From Arthrobacter sp. MYb23 (GTDB lineage: Bacteria > Actinomycetota > Actinomycetes > Actinomycetales > Micrococcaceae), in contig NZ_PCPR01000013.1 in the NCBI RefSeq assembly GCF_002979775.1, forward strand, positions 62,001-126,000: a stretch of DNA of 64,000 nucleotides, read 5' to 3'. A program made the position numbers and the translations under genes. Positions 52,037 to 61,003 of the stretch are shown in pieces. Position 1 is the first letter of the stretch. Every line of letters begins with the position of its first letter. A model generated the notes under the pieces. That model was not told the DNA's origin. It made no database searches and saw nothing but the letters and a program-made list of their open reading frames with translations.

Positions 52037-53629
52037 ATGACAACTCACCCATTCCAAGTCGCCCAAGCACACGACTCCGGGCGATCCTTCGACGATTTGA
52101 ACTCTGTCATCTTGGGAGCCTTCCGACGTTTCAGCGATTCGATCCTGCTGCAGTCGGCGACAGGGGAGACCTATACGGGTTCCCAACTCGAGGCCGAGGT
52201 GGCTCGCTATGTGGCGGCTCTGACCGAATTGGGCGTGGGCCCGGGGAACCGGGTCGCTCTACTTGCGGCCAATAGCGTCGAGGTCTTGTTCGTCCAGAAT
52301 GCTGTAGGTTTCCTTGGAGCGGCCTTCGTGCCATTGCACCCCATGGGATCGCCCAGCGACTTCGCCAACATTCTGCAGGACGCCGACGTGGAAACTGTTG
52401 TCGTGAGCGAACAGCGACGATCCCAGATCCAGCAGGCCGTCGAGATCTCGGCAAGCAGCGCGCGAGTACTCACTTTGGGGGGCGGTGGCGCAGAAGACCT
52501 CGTGAAACTGGCCGCGGGCCAGGAGTCCAACAAGGTCACACTCCGAGAACTCGACCCCGAATCCATCTACAGGGTTACCTACACCGGCGGCACTACCGGG
52601 TTCCCGAAGGCCGCGCTGGCGAGCTTTCGCTCTATGGCGACCATGTATGGAATCACGATCTCCGACTGGCAGTGGCCAAAGGAACCCCGGACATTGCTTT
52701 GCGCGCCGCTGAGCCACGCGGGCGCAATCTCTTTCATGCCGACCATCGCCCACGGCGGAACAATGTATGTCGAGCCGGGATTCGACCCGGTCTCGGTGCT
52801 GGCTTCGATCGAGCGCAACCGCATCACTTGCGTCCTGCTGGTACCCACAATGATCAATGCCCTGTTGGACCACCCCCGGCTTCAGGAGTTCGACGTATCC
52901 AGTCTGGAAACGGTGTTCTACGGCGCCTCACCGATCTCTCCGACACGCCTCAAGGCAGCGATAGCACACTTCGGACCGGTGTTCTTTCAGTTCTACGGAC
53001 AGGCTGAAGCCCCGACCACCTTGACGATCATGCGGCGGGAAGAACACGACGTGATGTCGGATGGTCGGCTCAGCTCGTGCGGCAGGCCTGTGCCGGAAGC
53101 ACAGATCCGGATGGTCGACGCCGACGACCAGGAGGTCCCTGACGGCGAACCAGGCGAATTGTGCGTCCGTGGGCCGCTGGTGATGAGCGGCTACCTCAAC
53201 CGACCCGAGGAAACTGCTGAGGTATTCCGGAACGGGTGGTTACACACCGGGGACATCGCGGTGCGTGATCCGGACGGCTATTTGCGTATCGTAGACCGCG
53301 CCAAAGAGATGGTCATCACCGGCGGTTTCAACGTCTATGCGCGTGCCGTTGAGGACGTCTTGGAAGAGCACCCGGGGGTGGCGTCAGCCAGCGTGTTCGG
53401 AGTGGCTGACGAGCACTGGGGCGAGATCGTAGTGGCGGCAGTCGTGCGTGAAGACCCTGGCACAACAGCCGAAGAAATCATGGCCTACGTGCGCGAACGC
53501 AAGGGGCCTGTGCAGACGCCCAAGAGCATCAAGTTCGTCCCGGAAATTCCCCTGACTGCCGTGGGAAAGAGAGACAAAAAGGAACTGAAACGCGGGTGGG
53601 CTGACGAACCGACAGAAAGAACAAAATGA
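52037..53629 (+). CDS. Acyl-CoA ligase (AMP-binding)
   Basis: 530 residues of the adenylate-forming superfamily: YTGGTTGFPKAAL phosphate loop, FYGQAEAPT, GDIAVRDPDGYLRIVDRAKEMVITGGFNV and the C-terminal lysine in LTAVGKRDKKELKR. Activates a carboxylic acid with ATP and CoA. The acid is not defined by sequence; the cluster suggests a product released by the hydrolase or dipeptidase next door. ATGA overlap with the next gene. Confidence 0.92.
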   Translation: MTTHPFQVAQAHDSGRSFDDLNSVILGAFRRFSDSILLQSATGETYTGSQLEAEVARYVAALTELGVGPGNRVALLAANSVEVLFVQNAVGFLGAAFVPLHPMGSPSDFANILQDADVETVVVSEQRRSQIQQAVEISASSARVLTLGGGGAEDLVKLAAGQESNKVTLRELDPESIYRVTYTGGTTGFPKAALASFRSMATMYGITISDWQWPKEPRTLLCAPLSHAGAISFMPTIAHGGTMYVEPGFDPVSVLASIERNRITCVLLVPTMINALLDHPRLQEFDVSSLETVFYGASPISPTRLKAAIAHFGPVFFQFYGQAEAPTTLTIMRREEHDVMSDGRLSSCGRPVPEAQIRMVDADDQEVPDGEPGELCVRGPLVMSGYLNRPEETAEVFRNGWLHTGDIAVRDPDGYLRIVDRAKEMVITGGFNVYARAVEDVLEEHPGVASASVFGVADEHWGEIVVAAVVREDPGTTAEEIMAYVRERKGPVQTPKSIKFVPEIPLTAVGKRDKKELKRGWADEPTERTK

Positions 53630-54711
53630 CCATGACGACAAATTTCGATAACAAGCCGGCGGACCTCAGCCTGCAACAGCTGCTCACTGACCTGATGGAG
53701 AAGCGCCGTGTTCCAGGTCTGCAGTTCGCGGCTATCCGCGAGGGAAAAATCCTGGCATTGGAGGCCTTGGGCACCGCCGACCTGGAGCATGACGTTCCCG
53801 TGAGCCATGAATCTGTCTTCTCGATCAACTCCATGACGAAGGCTTTCACGGGGGTTGCGCTCATGCAGCTGGTCGAGGCGGGGCTGCTTGACCTCGAAGC
53901 GCCAATTGGGCAGTATCTGGAGGACCTTCCCGCAACCTGGCTGAGCATCACTGTGAGGCAACTTGCGACGCTCACGTCCGGGGTCCCGGAGATCATGGAA
54001 TACTCTCCGGAAGGATCGGCTCGGCTGATCGGCGATGGCGACGAAGAAGGCGCCTGGGCCGCAGTGTATGCCGCGCCCATGCAGTTTGAGACCGGCCGAG
54101 GCTACAACTACGTGCAAACCAACTTTGCGTTGCTTGGCAAAATCATCGATCAGCTTGCCGGCAAGCCCTTCAGCGCATTCATCAGGGAGAAGCAGTTCGA
54201 TGTCGCGGGGATGCCGAGCACGGTCTATGCAGACGACCGCGACATCATCCGCCATCGAGCCAACACCTACATGTCCATAGATCCGAACGGTGAACCTAAC
54301 GGTCGGTTCGACAATAGTTTCATCAACTGGCCACCCATCGTGAGGACCGCAGCTGGGTTGCACAGCACCGCTGCCGACCTGGCTAGCTGGCTGATCGCAC
54401 TGCGGGGCGGAAAGCTTCTCAGGGAGCAGTCAAGTCTCGACGAGCTTTGGGCGCCCGTTCCCCAATATACTGGCGAGCCTGGCCTGTGGGGAATCGGCTG
54501 GATCATTGCGCAAAGCCCAAGCGGTAACATCCCTGCCCCAGGTGGTGGCGCCAAGGCCCAACTTGCGCTCTATCCCAACGGCCTGTCTTTGGTCCTTCTG
54601 ACCAATATGCTCGGCGCTTTTGTCACTGAGCACATGGGCGTTCCTGCCAACAAGCCGATGGATATCTCGTTCTTGGACGCACTCGCGGCACACTACAATC
54701 GGGAGAGCTGA
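53626..54711 (+). CDS. Serine hydrolase, beta-lactamase/esterase family VIII
   Basis: 361 residues, no signal peptide, so cytosolic. SxxK nucleophile in SINSMTKAF, then a YxN-position tyrosine in GYNYVQTNFALLG, where the usual Asn appears to be Gln. PGGGAKAQLALYP lies near the end in place of a KTG box. This family includes esterases, amidases and beta-lactamases. Coupled to the acyl-CoA ligase by a 4-bp overlap, it probably frees the acid that the ligase activates from an ester, lactone or amide. Confidence 0.85.
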   Translation: MTMTTNFDNKPADLSLQQLLTDLMEKRRVPGLQFAAIREGKILALEALGTADLEHDVPVSHESVFSINSMTKAFTGVALMQLVEAGLLDLEAPIGQYLEDLPATWLSITVRQLATLTSGVPEIMEYSPEGSARLIGDGDEEGAWAAVYAAPMQFETGRGYNYVQTNFALLGKIIDQLAGKPFSAFIREKQFDVAGMPSTVYADDRDIIRHRANTYMSIDPNGEPNGRFDNSFINWPPIVRTAAGLHSTAADLASWLIALRGGKLLREQSSLDELWAPVPQYTGEPGLWGIGWIIAQSPSGNIPAPGGGAKAQLALYPNGLSLVLLTNMLGAFVTEHMGVPANKPMDISFLDALAAHYNRES

Positions 54712-54714
54712 ACT

Positions 54715-55311
54715 ATGTCCATTAGTTCTTCGATTGGGAGAAGGGACGACATGGCAGGCTCCGGCGCAACAGACCGCCAAGGGCTGGACCGCGACATCGT
54801 TGAGGCAACTCGTCAAGAGTTTGCGCATCGCGGCATGGAAGCACACCTGCAGGTAACGGTGGCCCTTGAGGTCGAACGGATTTCCAAGCTGATTCAAGCG
54901 ACGGCCGCAGCACAGCCGGAGTTGACCAACATGAATTTGGGGTTGGCCGGCTGGCAAGCACTCACCGCTCTCAGCTTCCATCCTCAAAAACGCATGCCTA
55001 TGACGAAGTTGGCGCTACGCGTTGGCACTCATCCCACTAGCATCACTCGCACCATTGACCGGCTCGAACGCCTTGGTTATGTCAGCCGCGTAAGGATGCC
55101 CGAGGATCGGCGTGTAACCAAGGTCGTTATTCTTCCTGCTGGCGAAAAAGCACAAGCTCTGGTGGCGGCGGCTTTGGACGAGTGCCGATGGGGTATGGCC
55201 GAGGTGCCTGAGGAACTGCTCGAAGAACTGTCGTCTGGTTTGGCCGTGCTGCGAGAGAAGCTCCAGGGGTCACTCTCAATATCGGATACAGCCGACCCGA
55301 CGGCAACCTGA
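54715..55311 (+). CDS. MarR-family regulator
   Basis: 198 residues, winged helix in MPMTKLALRVGTHPTSITRTIDRLERLGYVSRVRMPEDRRVTKVVILPAGE. The ATG at 54715 follows the hydrolase stop by 3 bp; an ATG at 54751 with AGAAGG upstream is the alternative. Last gene of the ligase-hydrolase transcript. Candidate binder of the TTGGTACTGCATGTAAT sites at 42.5, 49.2 and 51.8 kb. Confidence 0.88.
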   Translation: MSISSSIGRRDDMAGSGATDRQGLDRDIVEATRQEFAHRGMEAHLQVTVALEVERISKLIQATAAAQPELTNMNLGLAGWQALTALSFHPQKRMPMTKLALRVGTHPTSITRTIDRLERLGYVSRVRMPEDRRVTKVVILPAGEKAQALVAAALDECRWGMAEVPEELLEELSSGLAVLREKLQGSLSISDTADPTAT

Positions 55312-55791
55312 TCACCAAGTCATGGCCCATTCACTGCGAGGTCAAGGCCGTACCGTAAGCAAGCGGGCCCTCCTAAAAGCTAGGTGAAGTGTCGCTTGCC
55401 GATGACCGCTGTCTGATCGAAATTGTCGAATCAGACAGACGCCAGGATCATTCTGAGTGATTGGCCGGGTGGTTCGCGCGAGCTCGCCACGCCAGGCTGC
55501 CCATCCCTCTTGACCTACGCCCGATGCGTCCACAAGACCGCGGCGGCTATCAACAGGACGCCCGTCACGATCAAGACGAAAAAGGGCCGGTGAGGATCGC
55601 ATCTTCGGAGACGTTCTGTGCCTATCAAGGCAGGCTGCGTTCACCCGAGTTCGTCTCAAAAGTTAACGCTATGCGGCAATTTGTTTGGCAGCACCGCTAA
55701 CTCAACTAAACCACCATGAATCTTGGCAGTTGACGATTCAACGCCCCCTTGCTGGCATCCTCTGTGGCTGCTTGAGGTAATTCGATTCAGT
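55312..55791. other. Intergenic, with a stem-loop
   Basis: No gene supported. TGTCTGAT (55410-55417) and ATCAGACA (55430-55437), with an inner CGA/TCG, form a stem-loop 100 bp after the marR stop; no T-tract, so only a weak terminator candidate. Confidence 0.5.
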
Positions 55792-55835
55792 AAATACTAG
55801 GAAGTCCTAGTATTTACTAGGACTTCCTAGTAAAT
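55792..55835. promoter_or_regulatory. Double palindromic operator of the etf/valine operon
   Basis: Two adjacent 18-bp palindromes, TACTAGGA-AG-TCCTAGTA (55795-55812) and TACTAGGA-CT-TCCTAGTA (55815-55832), each extendable to 11-bp arms. They lie about 50 bp before the first start. The pair probably binds two dimers of a regulator not encoded in the window, for example a TetR-type repressor of acyl-CoA catabolism. Confidence 0.7.
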
Positions 55836-55882
55836 TAACTCTTGATGCTTACCCGGCTTAGCTGCAGCGGGAGGAAAGCCCT

Positions 55883-55906
55883 ATGAAGATCAGGAAAGCC
55901 CCATGA
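55883..55906 (+). CDS. Seven-codon leader ORF
   Basis: ATG at 55883 after GGAGGAAAGCCCT reads MKIRKAP and stops inside the etfB start (ATGA). The etfB start has its own AGGAAAGCCCC, and both starts begin ATGAA(A/G)AT, so the ribosome-site-plus-start block appears duplicated. It may set etfB translation by coupling. Confidence 0.45.
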   Translation: MKIRKAP

Positions 55907-56676
55907 AAATTATTGTTCTGGTGAAACAGGTCCCTGACACCGAGGAAGAACGCAGGCTAGACCCCGTAACGGGATTGCTTGATCGCGGCGCGAATGAGTG
56001 TGTCGCCGACGAAATCAACGAGCGTGCGCTTGAGGTGGCGCTGCGCCACAGGGACGCAAACAAGGGCACCGAGGTCGTGGCCCTGACGGTGGGACCGGCC
56101 TCCGCCACTGCGGTCCTGCGCAAAGCGCTGTCCATGGGGGCGGACTCCGCGGTACACGTGGTGGACGACCTGCTGGAAGGCGCCGATATCGCTGCCACCG
56201 CCAGGGTTCTGGCCGCCGCCGTACAGCAGGCCGGCTTTGACCTGGTCGTCACTGGCAACGAATCGACCGACGGCCGTGGCGGAGTGGTCCCTGCCATGGT
56301 CGCCGAACACCTCGGACTGCCCCTGCTGTCCTCACTGAACACCATGGAAATTACCCCGGAAAGGGTAGCCGGGGAAGCCACCGTCGAGGCCGGGAACCTG
56401 ACCGTCAGCGCGCTACTGCCGGCCATCGTGTCGGTAACAGAGCGATCTGCCGAGGCCCGCTTTCCGAACTTCAAAGGCATCCTGACGGCAAAGCGCAAAC
56501 CCCTGGCCACCCTGTCCTTGGAGGATCTGGGCGTGATCCCCCATGGCGGAGGCGCCAATTCAACGGTGCTCACCGTTTCCGAGCGACCGGCACGAACCGC
56601 CGGCAAGAAGATTGTTGACGACGGAACCGCGGCCAAGGATCTTGCCGACTTCCTGGTCGCCAGCCGCCTGATCTGA
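55903..56676 (+). CDS. etfB: Electron transfer flavoprotein beta subunit
   Basis: 257 residues, standard EtfB: MKIIVLVKQVPDTEEERR, CVADEINERALEVAL, SMGADSAVHVVDD, TGNESTDGRGGVVPAMVAEHLGLP and RFPNFKGILTAKRKP. With EtfA it carries electrons from acyl-CoA dehydrogenases. First gene of the operon after the double palindrome. Confidence 0.95.
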   Translation: MKIIVLVKQVPDTEEERRLDPVTGLLDRGANECVADEINERALEVALRHRDANKGTEVVALTVGPASATAVLRKALSMGADSAVHVVDDLLEGADIAATARVLAAAVQQAGFDLVVTGNESTDGRGGVVPAMVAEHLGLPLLSSLNTMEITPERVAGEATVEAGNLTVSALLPAIVSVTERSAEARFPNFKGILTAKRKPLATLSLEDLGVIPHGGGANSTVLTVSERPARTAGKKIVDDGTAAKDLADFLVASRLI

Positions 56677-56691
56677 TCCAAGGAGAGCTAT

Positions 56692-57666
56692 ATGACGAAC
56701 GTACTGGCACTGATTGAAACCTCAGCCTCCGGAGCCATCACCGGCAGCGCCGCCGGTCTGATCGCCGCAGCAAGCAAGCTAGGAGTGCCCGTGGCCGTCG
56801 TGGTCACGCAGCAGGGAGAAGGCGCCGCTGCGGTTTCCGAACTTGGGAACCTGGGCGCGCAGCACGTATATCTGGCAGAGAGCCCGGAGGTAGGTCGGCT
56901 GATGGCAGCCGCCCAGGTCGAAGCACTCATGTCGGCAGCCCGCGAGCTGGACCCGTCCGCTGTCATCTTGGCCAACTCGGTTGAAAGCCGCGAGATCGCT
57001 GGCCGGTTTGCCGTACGCTCCGGCGGCGGGCTGCTGGTCGACGTGGTGGACGTACGGACCGCACAGGACGGATCCGCTGTCGGCGTCCACTCGATCTTTG
57101 GTGGCACCTACACTGTTGAAGCTACGGTGCAGTCCGGGCCAACGGTCATCACTTTGCGCCAGGGAGCCCTGAACGAACCCGCCGCGTCAAAAGTCCCGTC
57201 GACCACGACCGTCTCGCTTGCTGTCGCCGCCGGAAACGCAACGACCATCACCATGGTCCAACCGGTGAGCTCCGGTTCTGGACGGCCAGCGCTTCGCGGC
57301 GCGGCCGCCGTGGTCTCCGGAGGACGCGGTCTTGGCTCCAAGCAGAACTTCGTTCTCGTCGAGCAGCTCGCTGACGCGCTCGGAGCCGCCGTCGGCGCCT
57401 CCCGGGCTGCAGTCGACGCCGGCTACATCGAGCAGAACTCCCAGGTTGGACAGACCGGCATCACCGTGTCCCCACAGCTGTATGTGGCGCTGGGAATCTC
57501 GGGGGCCATCCAACACCGGGCTGGCATGCAGACCGCCAAAACCATCGTGGCCATCAATAAGGACGAGGACGCCCCCATCTTCGAAGTCGCCGATTTCGGG
57601 ATCGTCGGTGACGTGTTCACCGTGGTTCCCCAGCTGATCGAAGCACTCCAGGCCCGCTCCAACTAG
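56692..57666 (+). CDS. etfA: Electron transfer flavoprotein alpha subunit
   Basis: 324 residues. The C-terminal FAD domain shows [48 protein letters not shown] and [20 protein letters not shown]. Partner of EtfB, 15 bp downstream of it. Confidence 0.95.
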   Translation: MTNVLALIETSASGAITGSAAGLIAAASKLGVPVAVVVTQQGEGAAAVSELGNLGAQHVYLAESPEVGRLMAAAQVEALMSAARELDPSAVILANSVESREIAGRFAVRSGGGLLVDVVDVRTAQDGSAVGVHSIFGGTYTVEATVQSGPTVITLRQGALNEPAASKVPSTTTVSLAVAAGNATTITMVQPVSSGSGRPALRGAAAVVSGGRGLGSKQNFVLVEQLADALGAAVGASRAAVDAGYIEQNSQVGQTGITVSPQLYVALGISGAIQHRAGMQTAKTIVAINKDEDAPIFEVADFGIVGDVFTVVPQLIEALQARSN

Positions 57667-57729
57667 CCGCTCACTGGCAGCCCGTGCCAGAGAACGGGCA
57701 CCTTCAGCCTACGAAAAGGAAACAGCGTC

Positions 57730-58662
57730 ATGTCGAGGATGACCATCAAGACGGCCAGGCCCAAAAACAAATGGGCCAAGCTGGTCGCGGCGATCATCGC
57801 CGCTGTGGTGGCGCTGGCCGCCGTCGTCTTGGTCGCCCAATGGATACGCACCCTGCCGGCCGTCCAGGACTTCCTCAAGACCTACCCCGGGCAGGTCGAA
57901 CTGCCCGCTGCGGCCCCGGTGGGCCTGCCAGCGTGGCTGGGCTGGCAGCACTTCCTCAACGGATTCTTCCTCGTGCTGATCATCCGCTCGGGCTGGCTGG
58001 TGCGCACCACGGCAAAACCCAAGGAACACTGGACGCGGAACAACACCGGGCTGATCAGGACCCAGGGAAAACCGGCCAAGATCAGCCTGAACCTCTGGTT
58101 CCACTTGAGCCTGGACGCGCTATGGTTCCTCAACGGCATCATCTTCGTCATCCTGCTACTTGCTACGGGCCAGTGGATGCGAATCGTGCCGACAAGCTGG
58201 GAGGTCATCCCAAATGCCGTGTCCACCGCGATCCAGTACGCGTCGCTGAACTGGCCCACCGAAAACGGCTGGGTCAACTACAACTCGTTGCAGGTGCTGG
58301 CCTACTTCTCCATCATCTTCATCGCCGCGCCACTGGCGGTGGCCACCGGCCTGCGGATGAGCGGGGCCTGGCCAAAGAATGCCACAACTCTGAACCAGAT
58401 CTACCCGATCGAAGCGGCCCGCAGGGTCCACTTCCCTGTCATGGTCTACTTCGTTTGCTTCTTGGTCGTGCACGTAGCCCTCGTGTTTACCACCGGGGCC
58501 CTGAAAAACCTGAACCACATGTATGCCGCCAACGACGGCGCTGGCTGGACGGGATTTTGGATTTTCGCGGCGTCACTGGCAGTCATGATCGCCGCCTGGT
58601 TCCTGGCCCGGCCGCTGTTCCTGCGCCCGATCGCCGCTATCACCGGCAAAGTCAGCAAGTAG
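57730..58662 (+). CDS. Four-histidine membrane cytochrome b (b561-type)
   Basis: 310 residues, about five membrane segments. Histidines placed within hydrophobic helices at H74 (GWQHFLNGFF), H125 (LWFHLSLDALWF), H234 (RRVHFPVMVYF) and H248 (FLVVHVALVF) fit ligands for two b hemes as in cytochrome b561/NiFe-hydrogenase-type subunits. It sits 63 bp after etfA and before an acyl-CoA dehydrogenase, so it may pass electrons from reduced ETF to the quinone pool. There is no iron-sulphur motif in the protein. Confidence 0.75.
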   Translation: MSRMTIKTARPKNKWAKLVAAIIAAVVALAAVVLVAQWIRTLPAVQDFLKTYPGQVELPAAAPVGLPAWLGWQHFLNGFFLVLIIRSGWLVRTTAKPKEHWTRNNTGLIRTQGKPAKISLNLWFHLSLDALWFLNGIIFVILLLATGQWMRIVPTSWEVIPNAVSTAIQYASLNWPTENGWVNYNSLQVLAYFSIIFIAAPLAVATGLRMSGAWPKNATTLNQIYPIEAARRVHFPVMVYFVCFLVVHVALVFTTGALKNLNHMYAANDGAGWTGFWIFAASLAVMIAAWFLARPLFLRPIAAITGKVSK

Positions 58663-58666
58663 CGTC

Positions 58667-58714
58667 CCGGGGTCCCGATTAGGGGAAATCACGAGAAAAA
58701 TCGGGAAGCCCCGG
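58667..58714. terminator. Intra-operon hairpin after the cytochrome gene
   Basis: CCGGGG-T-CCCGATT (58667-58680) pairs with AATCGGG-AAG-CCCCGG (58699-58714). It begins 5 bases past the cytochrome stop and could lower readthrough into the acyl-CoA dehydrogenase gene or protect the upstream message. Confidence 0.5.
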
Positions 58715-58767
58715 CAAGGACTTGGGCTTCCTACTCAACGGAAATCTACATCTTCGATAGGAATGGA

Positions 58768-59904
58768 ATGTTTGAACTCAGCGAGGACCAGCAGGCGATG
58801 GTTGCGATGGTCCGGGACTTCGCCAACGAGGCCCTGGCACCCAACGCCGCCAAATGGGACGAGACCAAGCACTTCCCGGTGGATGTGCTGGCCGAAGCCG
58901 GCACGCTGGGGATGGGCGGAATCTACATCCAGGAGCAGTTCGGTGGTTCAGGTCTCACACGCAGCGATGCGGTGTTGATCTTCGAGGAATTGGCCAAGGC
59001 GGATCCGACGATCGCCGCGTACATCTCCATTCACAACATGGTGGTGTGGATGATCGATTCGTTCGGCAACACCGAGCAACGAGCACAATGGGTGCCCCAG
59101 TTGGCGTCCATGGAAGCACTGGGCAGCTACTGCCTCACGGAACCCGGCGCTGGCTCGGACGCTGCTGCGCTGGCCACCAAAGCGGTCCGCGATGGTGATG
59201 AGTACGTACTCAATGGCGTCAAGCAGTTCATTTCCGGTGCAGGGTCCGCCAGCTACTACCTTGTGATGTGCCGTACCGCTGACACCGGAAGCCGCGGCAT
59301 CACCGCCATCGTTGTGCCGGCTGAGACACCTGGGCTGTCTTTTGGCGCGAACGAGAAGAAGATGGGGTGGAACGCCCAGCCGACGCGCCAAGTGATCTTG
59401 GAGAACGTCCGGGTTCCGGTTGCGAATCGCCTCGGCGAAGAGGGCGGCGGATTCGGCATCGCGATGAAAGGGCTCAACGGGGGGCGCATCAACATGGGTG
59501 CGTGTTCCCTGGGAGGCGGCCAGACCGCATTGGACAAGTCCGTGGCCTACCTCAAGGACCGCCAGGCGTTCGGCGGGCCGCTGATCAACCAGCAAGCCCT
59601 GCTGTTCCAAATCGCCGACATGGAAACCGAGCTCGTGTCGGCCCGGACCCTGCTCTGGCGGGCAGCGGAGGCTTTGGACCGCGGGGCGCCGGACGCCGTC
59701 AAGCTCTGCGCCATGGCCAAACAGGTCGCCACAGACGCGGGGTTCAGCGTAGCCAACCGCGCCATGCAGCTCCACGGCGGCTACGGGTATCTCTCGGAAT
59801 ACGGTCTGGAAAAGATCGCCCGTGACCTGCGCGTCCACCAGATCCTCGAAGGAAGCAACGAGATCATGCGCCTGGTTGTCGGACGCAGCGTGGCGGGAGC
59901 ATAG
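58768..59904 (+). CDS. Acyl-CoA dehydrogenase, isobutyryl-CoA type
   Basis: 378 residues. FAD-binding segments YCLTEPGAGSDAAAL and FISGAG, the C-terminal QLHGGYGYLSEYGLEKIARDLRVHQILEGSNEIMRL with the catalytic-region Glu in EGSNE, as in isobutyryl-CoA dehydrogenases. Oxidises isobutyryl-CoA from valine to methacrylyl-CoA, giving electrons to EtfBA encoded upstream. Confidence 0.88.
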   Translation: MFELSEDQQAMVAMVRDFANEALAPNAAKWDETKHFPVDVLAEAGTLGMGGIYIQEQFGGSGLTRSDAVLIFEELAKADPTIAAYISIHNMVVWMIDSFGNTEQRAQWVPQLASMEALGSYCLTEPGAGSDAAALATKAVRDGDEYVLNGVKQFISGAGSASYYLVMCRTADTGSRGITAIVVPAETPGLSFGANEKKMGWNAQPTRQVILENVRVPVANRLGEEGGGFGIAMKGLNGGRINMGACSLGGGQTALDKSVAYLKDRQAFGGPLINQQALLFQIADMETELVSARTLLWRAAEALDRGAPDAVKLCAMAKQVATDAGFSVANRAMQLHGGYGYLSEYGLEKIARDLRVHQILEGSNEIMRLVVGRSVAGA

Positions 59905-59906
59905 CG

Positions 59907-60965
59907 ATGGAAAACGACATCCTGCTGCGCCGCGAGGGCCAGGTGGGGCACATCATCCTGAACCGGCCCAAATCCATCAACGCACTGACACACCACATGG
60001 TCACCCGGATCGCCGAGGCCCTCGATGCGTGGGAGAACGACGCCACCCTGTCCACCGTCCTGCTGACCGGAGCGGGGGACCGCGGGCTATGCGCTGGGGG
60101 TGACATCGTCGCCATCCATAAGGACGCGGTGAACCACGGTACCGGGACCGAGGAGTTCTGGGCCGACGAGTACAGGCTCAACGCCCGGATCGCGAACTAC
60201 CCGAAACCGTACGTAACCCTCATGGACGGCCTGGTACTCGGCGGCGGAGTCGGGGTCTCTGCCCACGGTTTGCTGCGCGTAGTGACGGAGCGCACCAAGG
60301 TTGGCATGCCCGAAACGGGCATCGGGTTCGTCCCCGACGTCGGCGGCACGCACCTGCTCTCACACGCCCCCGGCGAACTGGGCACCCACGTGGCTCTCAC
60401 CGCGGCCAACCTCTCCGGCCCGGACGCGATCGTCTTGGGCCTCGCCGACCATTTCGTCAACAGCAGCGCACTTCCTGACCTGACGGAGGCTCTGACCTCG
60501 CAAAACGCAGAGGCAGCCGTCCGATCCTTCGCCACAGATATCCCGCCCTCGGCCCTGGCCGGGAACCAGGACTGGATCGACGCGTGCTACGCCTTCGACA
60601 CGGTAGAGGAAATTCTCGACGCGTTGCTGGCCTCGCCGGTCCCCGCAGCCCAGGCAGCTGCGGAGTCCATCCGGACGAAGTCACCGACCGCGCTGAAGCT
60701 GACCCTGGAATCGCTGCGCCGGGCCAGGAACTCGGCCAGCTTGGAAGAAACCCTGCAGCAGGAATACCGGGTGTCACTGCGCTGCCTCGCGGGACCCGAC
60801 CTGGCCGAAGGAATCAGGGCACAAGTGATCGACAAGGACCGCAACCCACAATGGTCCCCAGCCGCCCTGGAAGCGGTGTCGACTGAGGATGTGGCCCGCT
60901 ACTTCACGTCCCTCGGACCGCGCGAACTGCGCCTGCCCACGCCCGCTTCCGGTGCCACCGCCTGA
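59907..60965 (+). CDS. 3-hydroxyisobutyryl-CoA hydrolase
   Basis: 352 residues of the crotonase fold, longer than a simple hydratase. GLCAGGDIVAIHKD oxyanion region, VLGGGVGVSAHG, MPETGIGFVPDVGGTHLLS with the Glu and Asp used by the hydrolase, and the typical C-terminal LRCLAGPDLAEGIRAQVIDKDRNPQW. Releases 3-hydroxyisobutyrate from its CoA ester in valine breakdown. Two bases separate it from the dehydrogenase gene. Confidence 0.9.
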   Translation: MENDILLRREGQVGHIILNRPKSINALTHHMVTRIAEALDAWENDATLSTVLLTGAGDRGLCAGGDIVAIHKDAVNHGTGTEEFWADEYRLNARIANYPKPYVTLMDGLVLGGGVGVSAHGLLRVVTERTKVGMPETGIGFVPDVGGTHLLSHAPGELGTHVALTAANLSGPDAIVLGLADHFVNSSALPDLTEALTSQNAEAAVRSFATDIPPSALAGNQDWIDACYAFDTVEEILDALLASPVPAAQAAAESIRTKSPTALKLTLESLRRARNSASLEETLQQEYRVSLRCLAGPDLAEGIRAQVIDKDRNPQWSPAALEAVSTEDVARYFTSLGPRELRLPTPASGATA

Positions 60966-61003
60966 AGACACAAGCCACAACAGCTGTAGGAGTAGGAGTT
61001 TTG

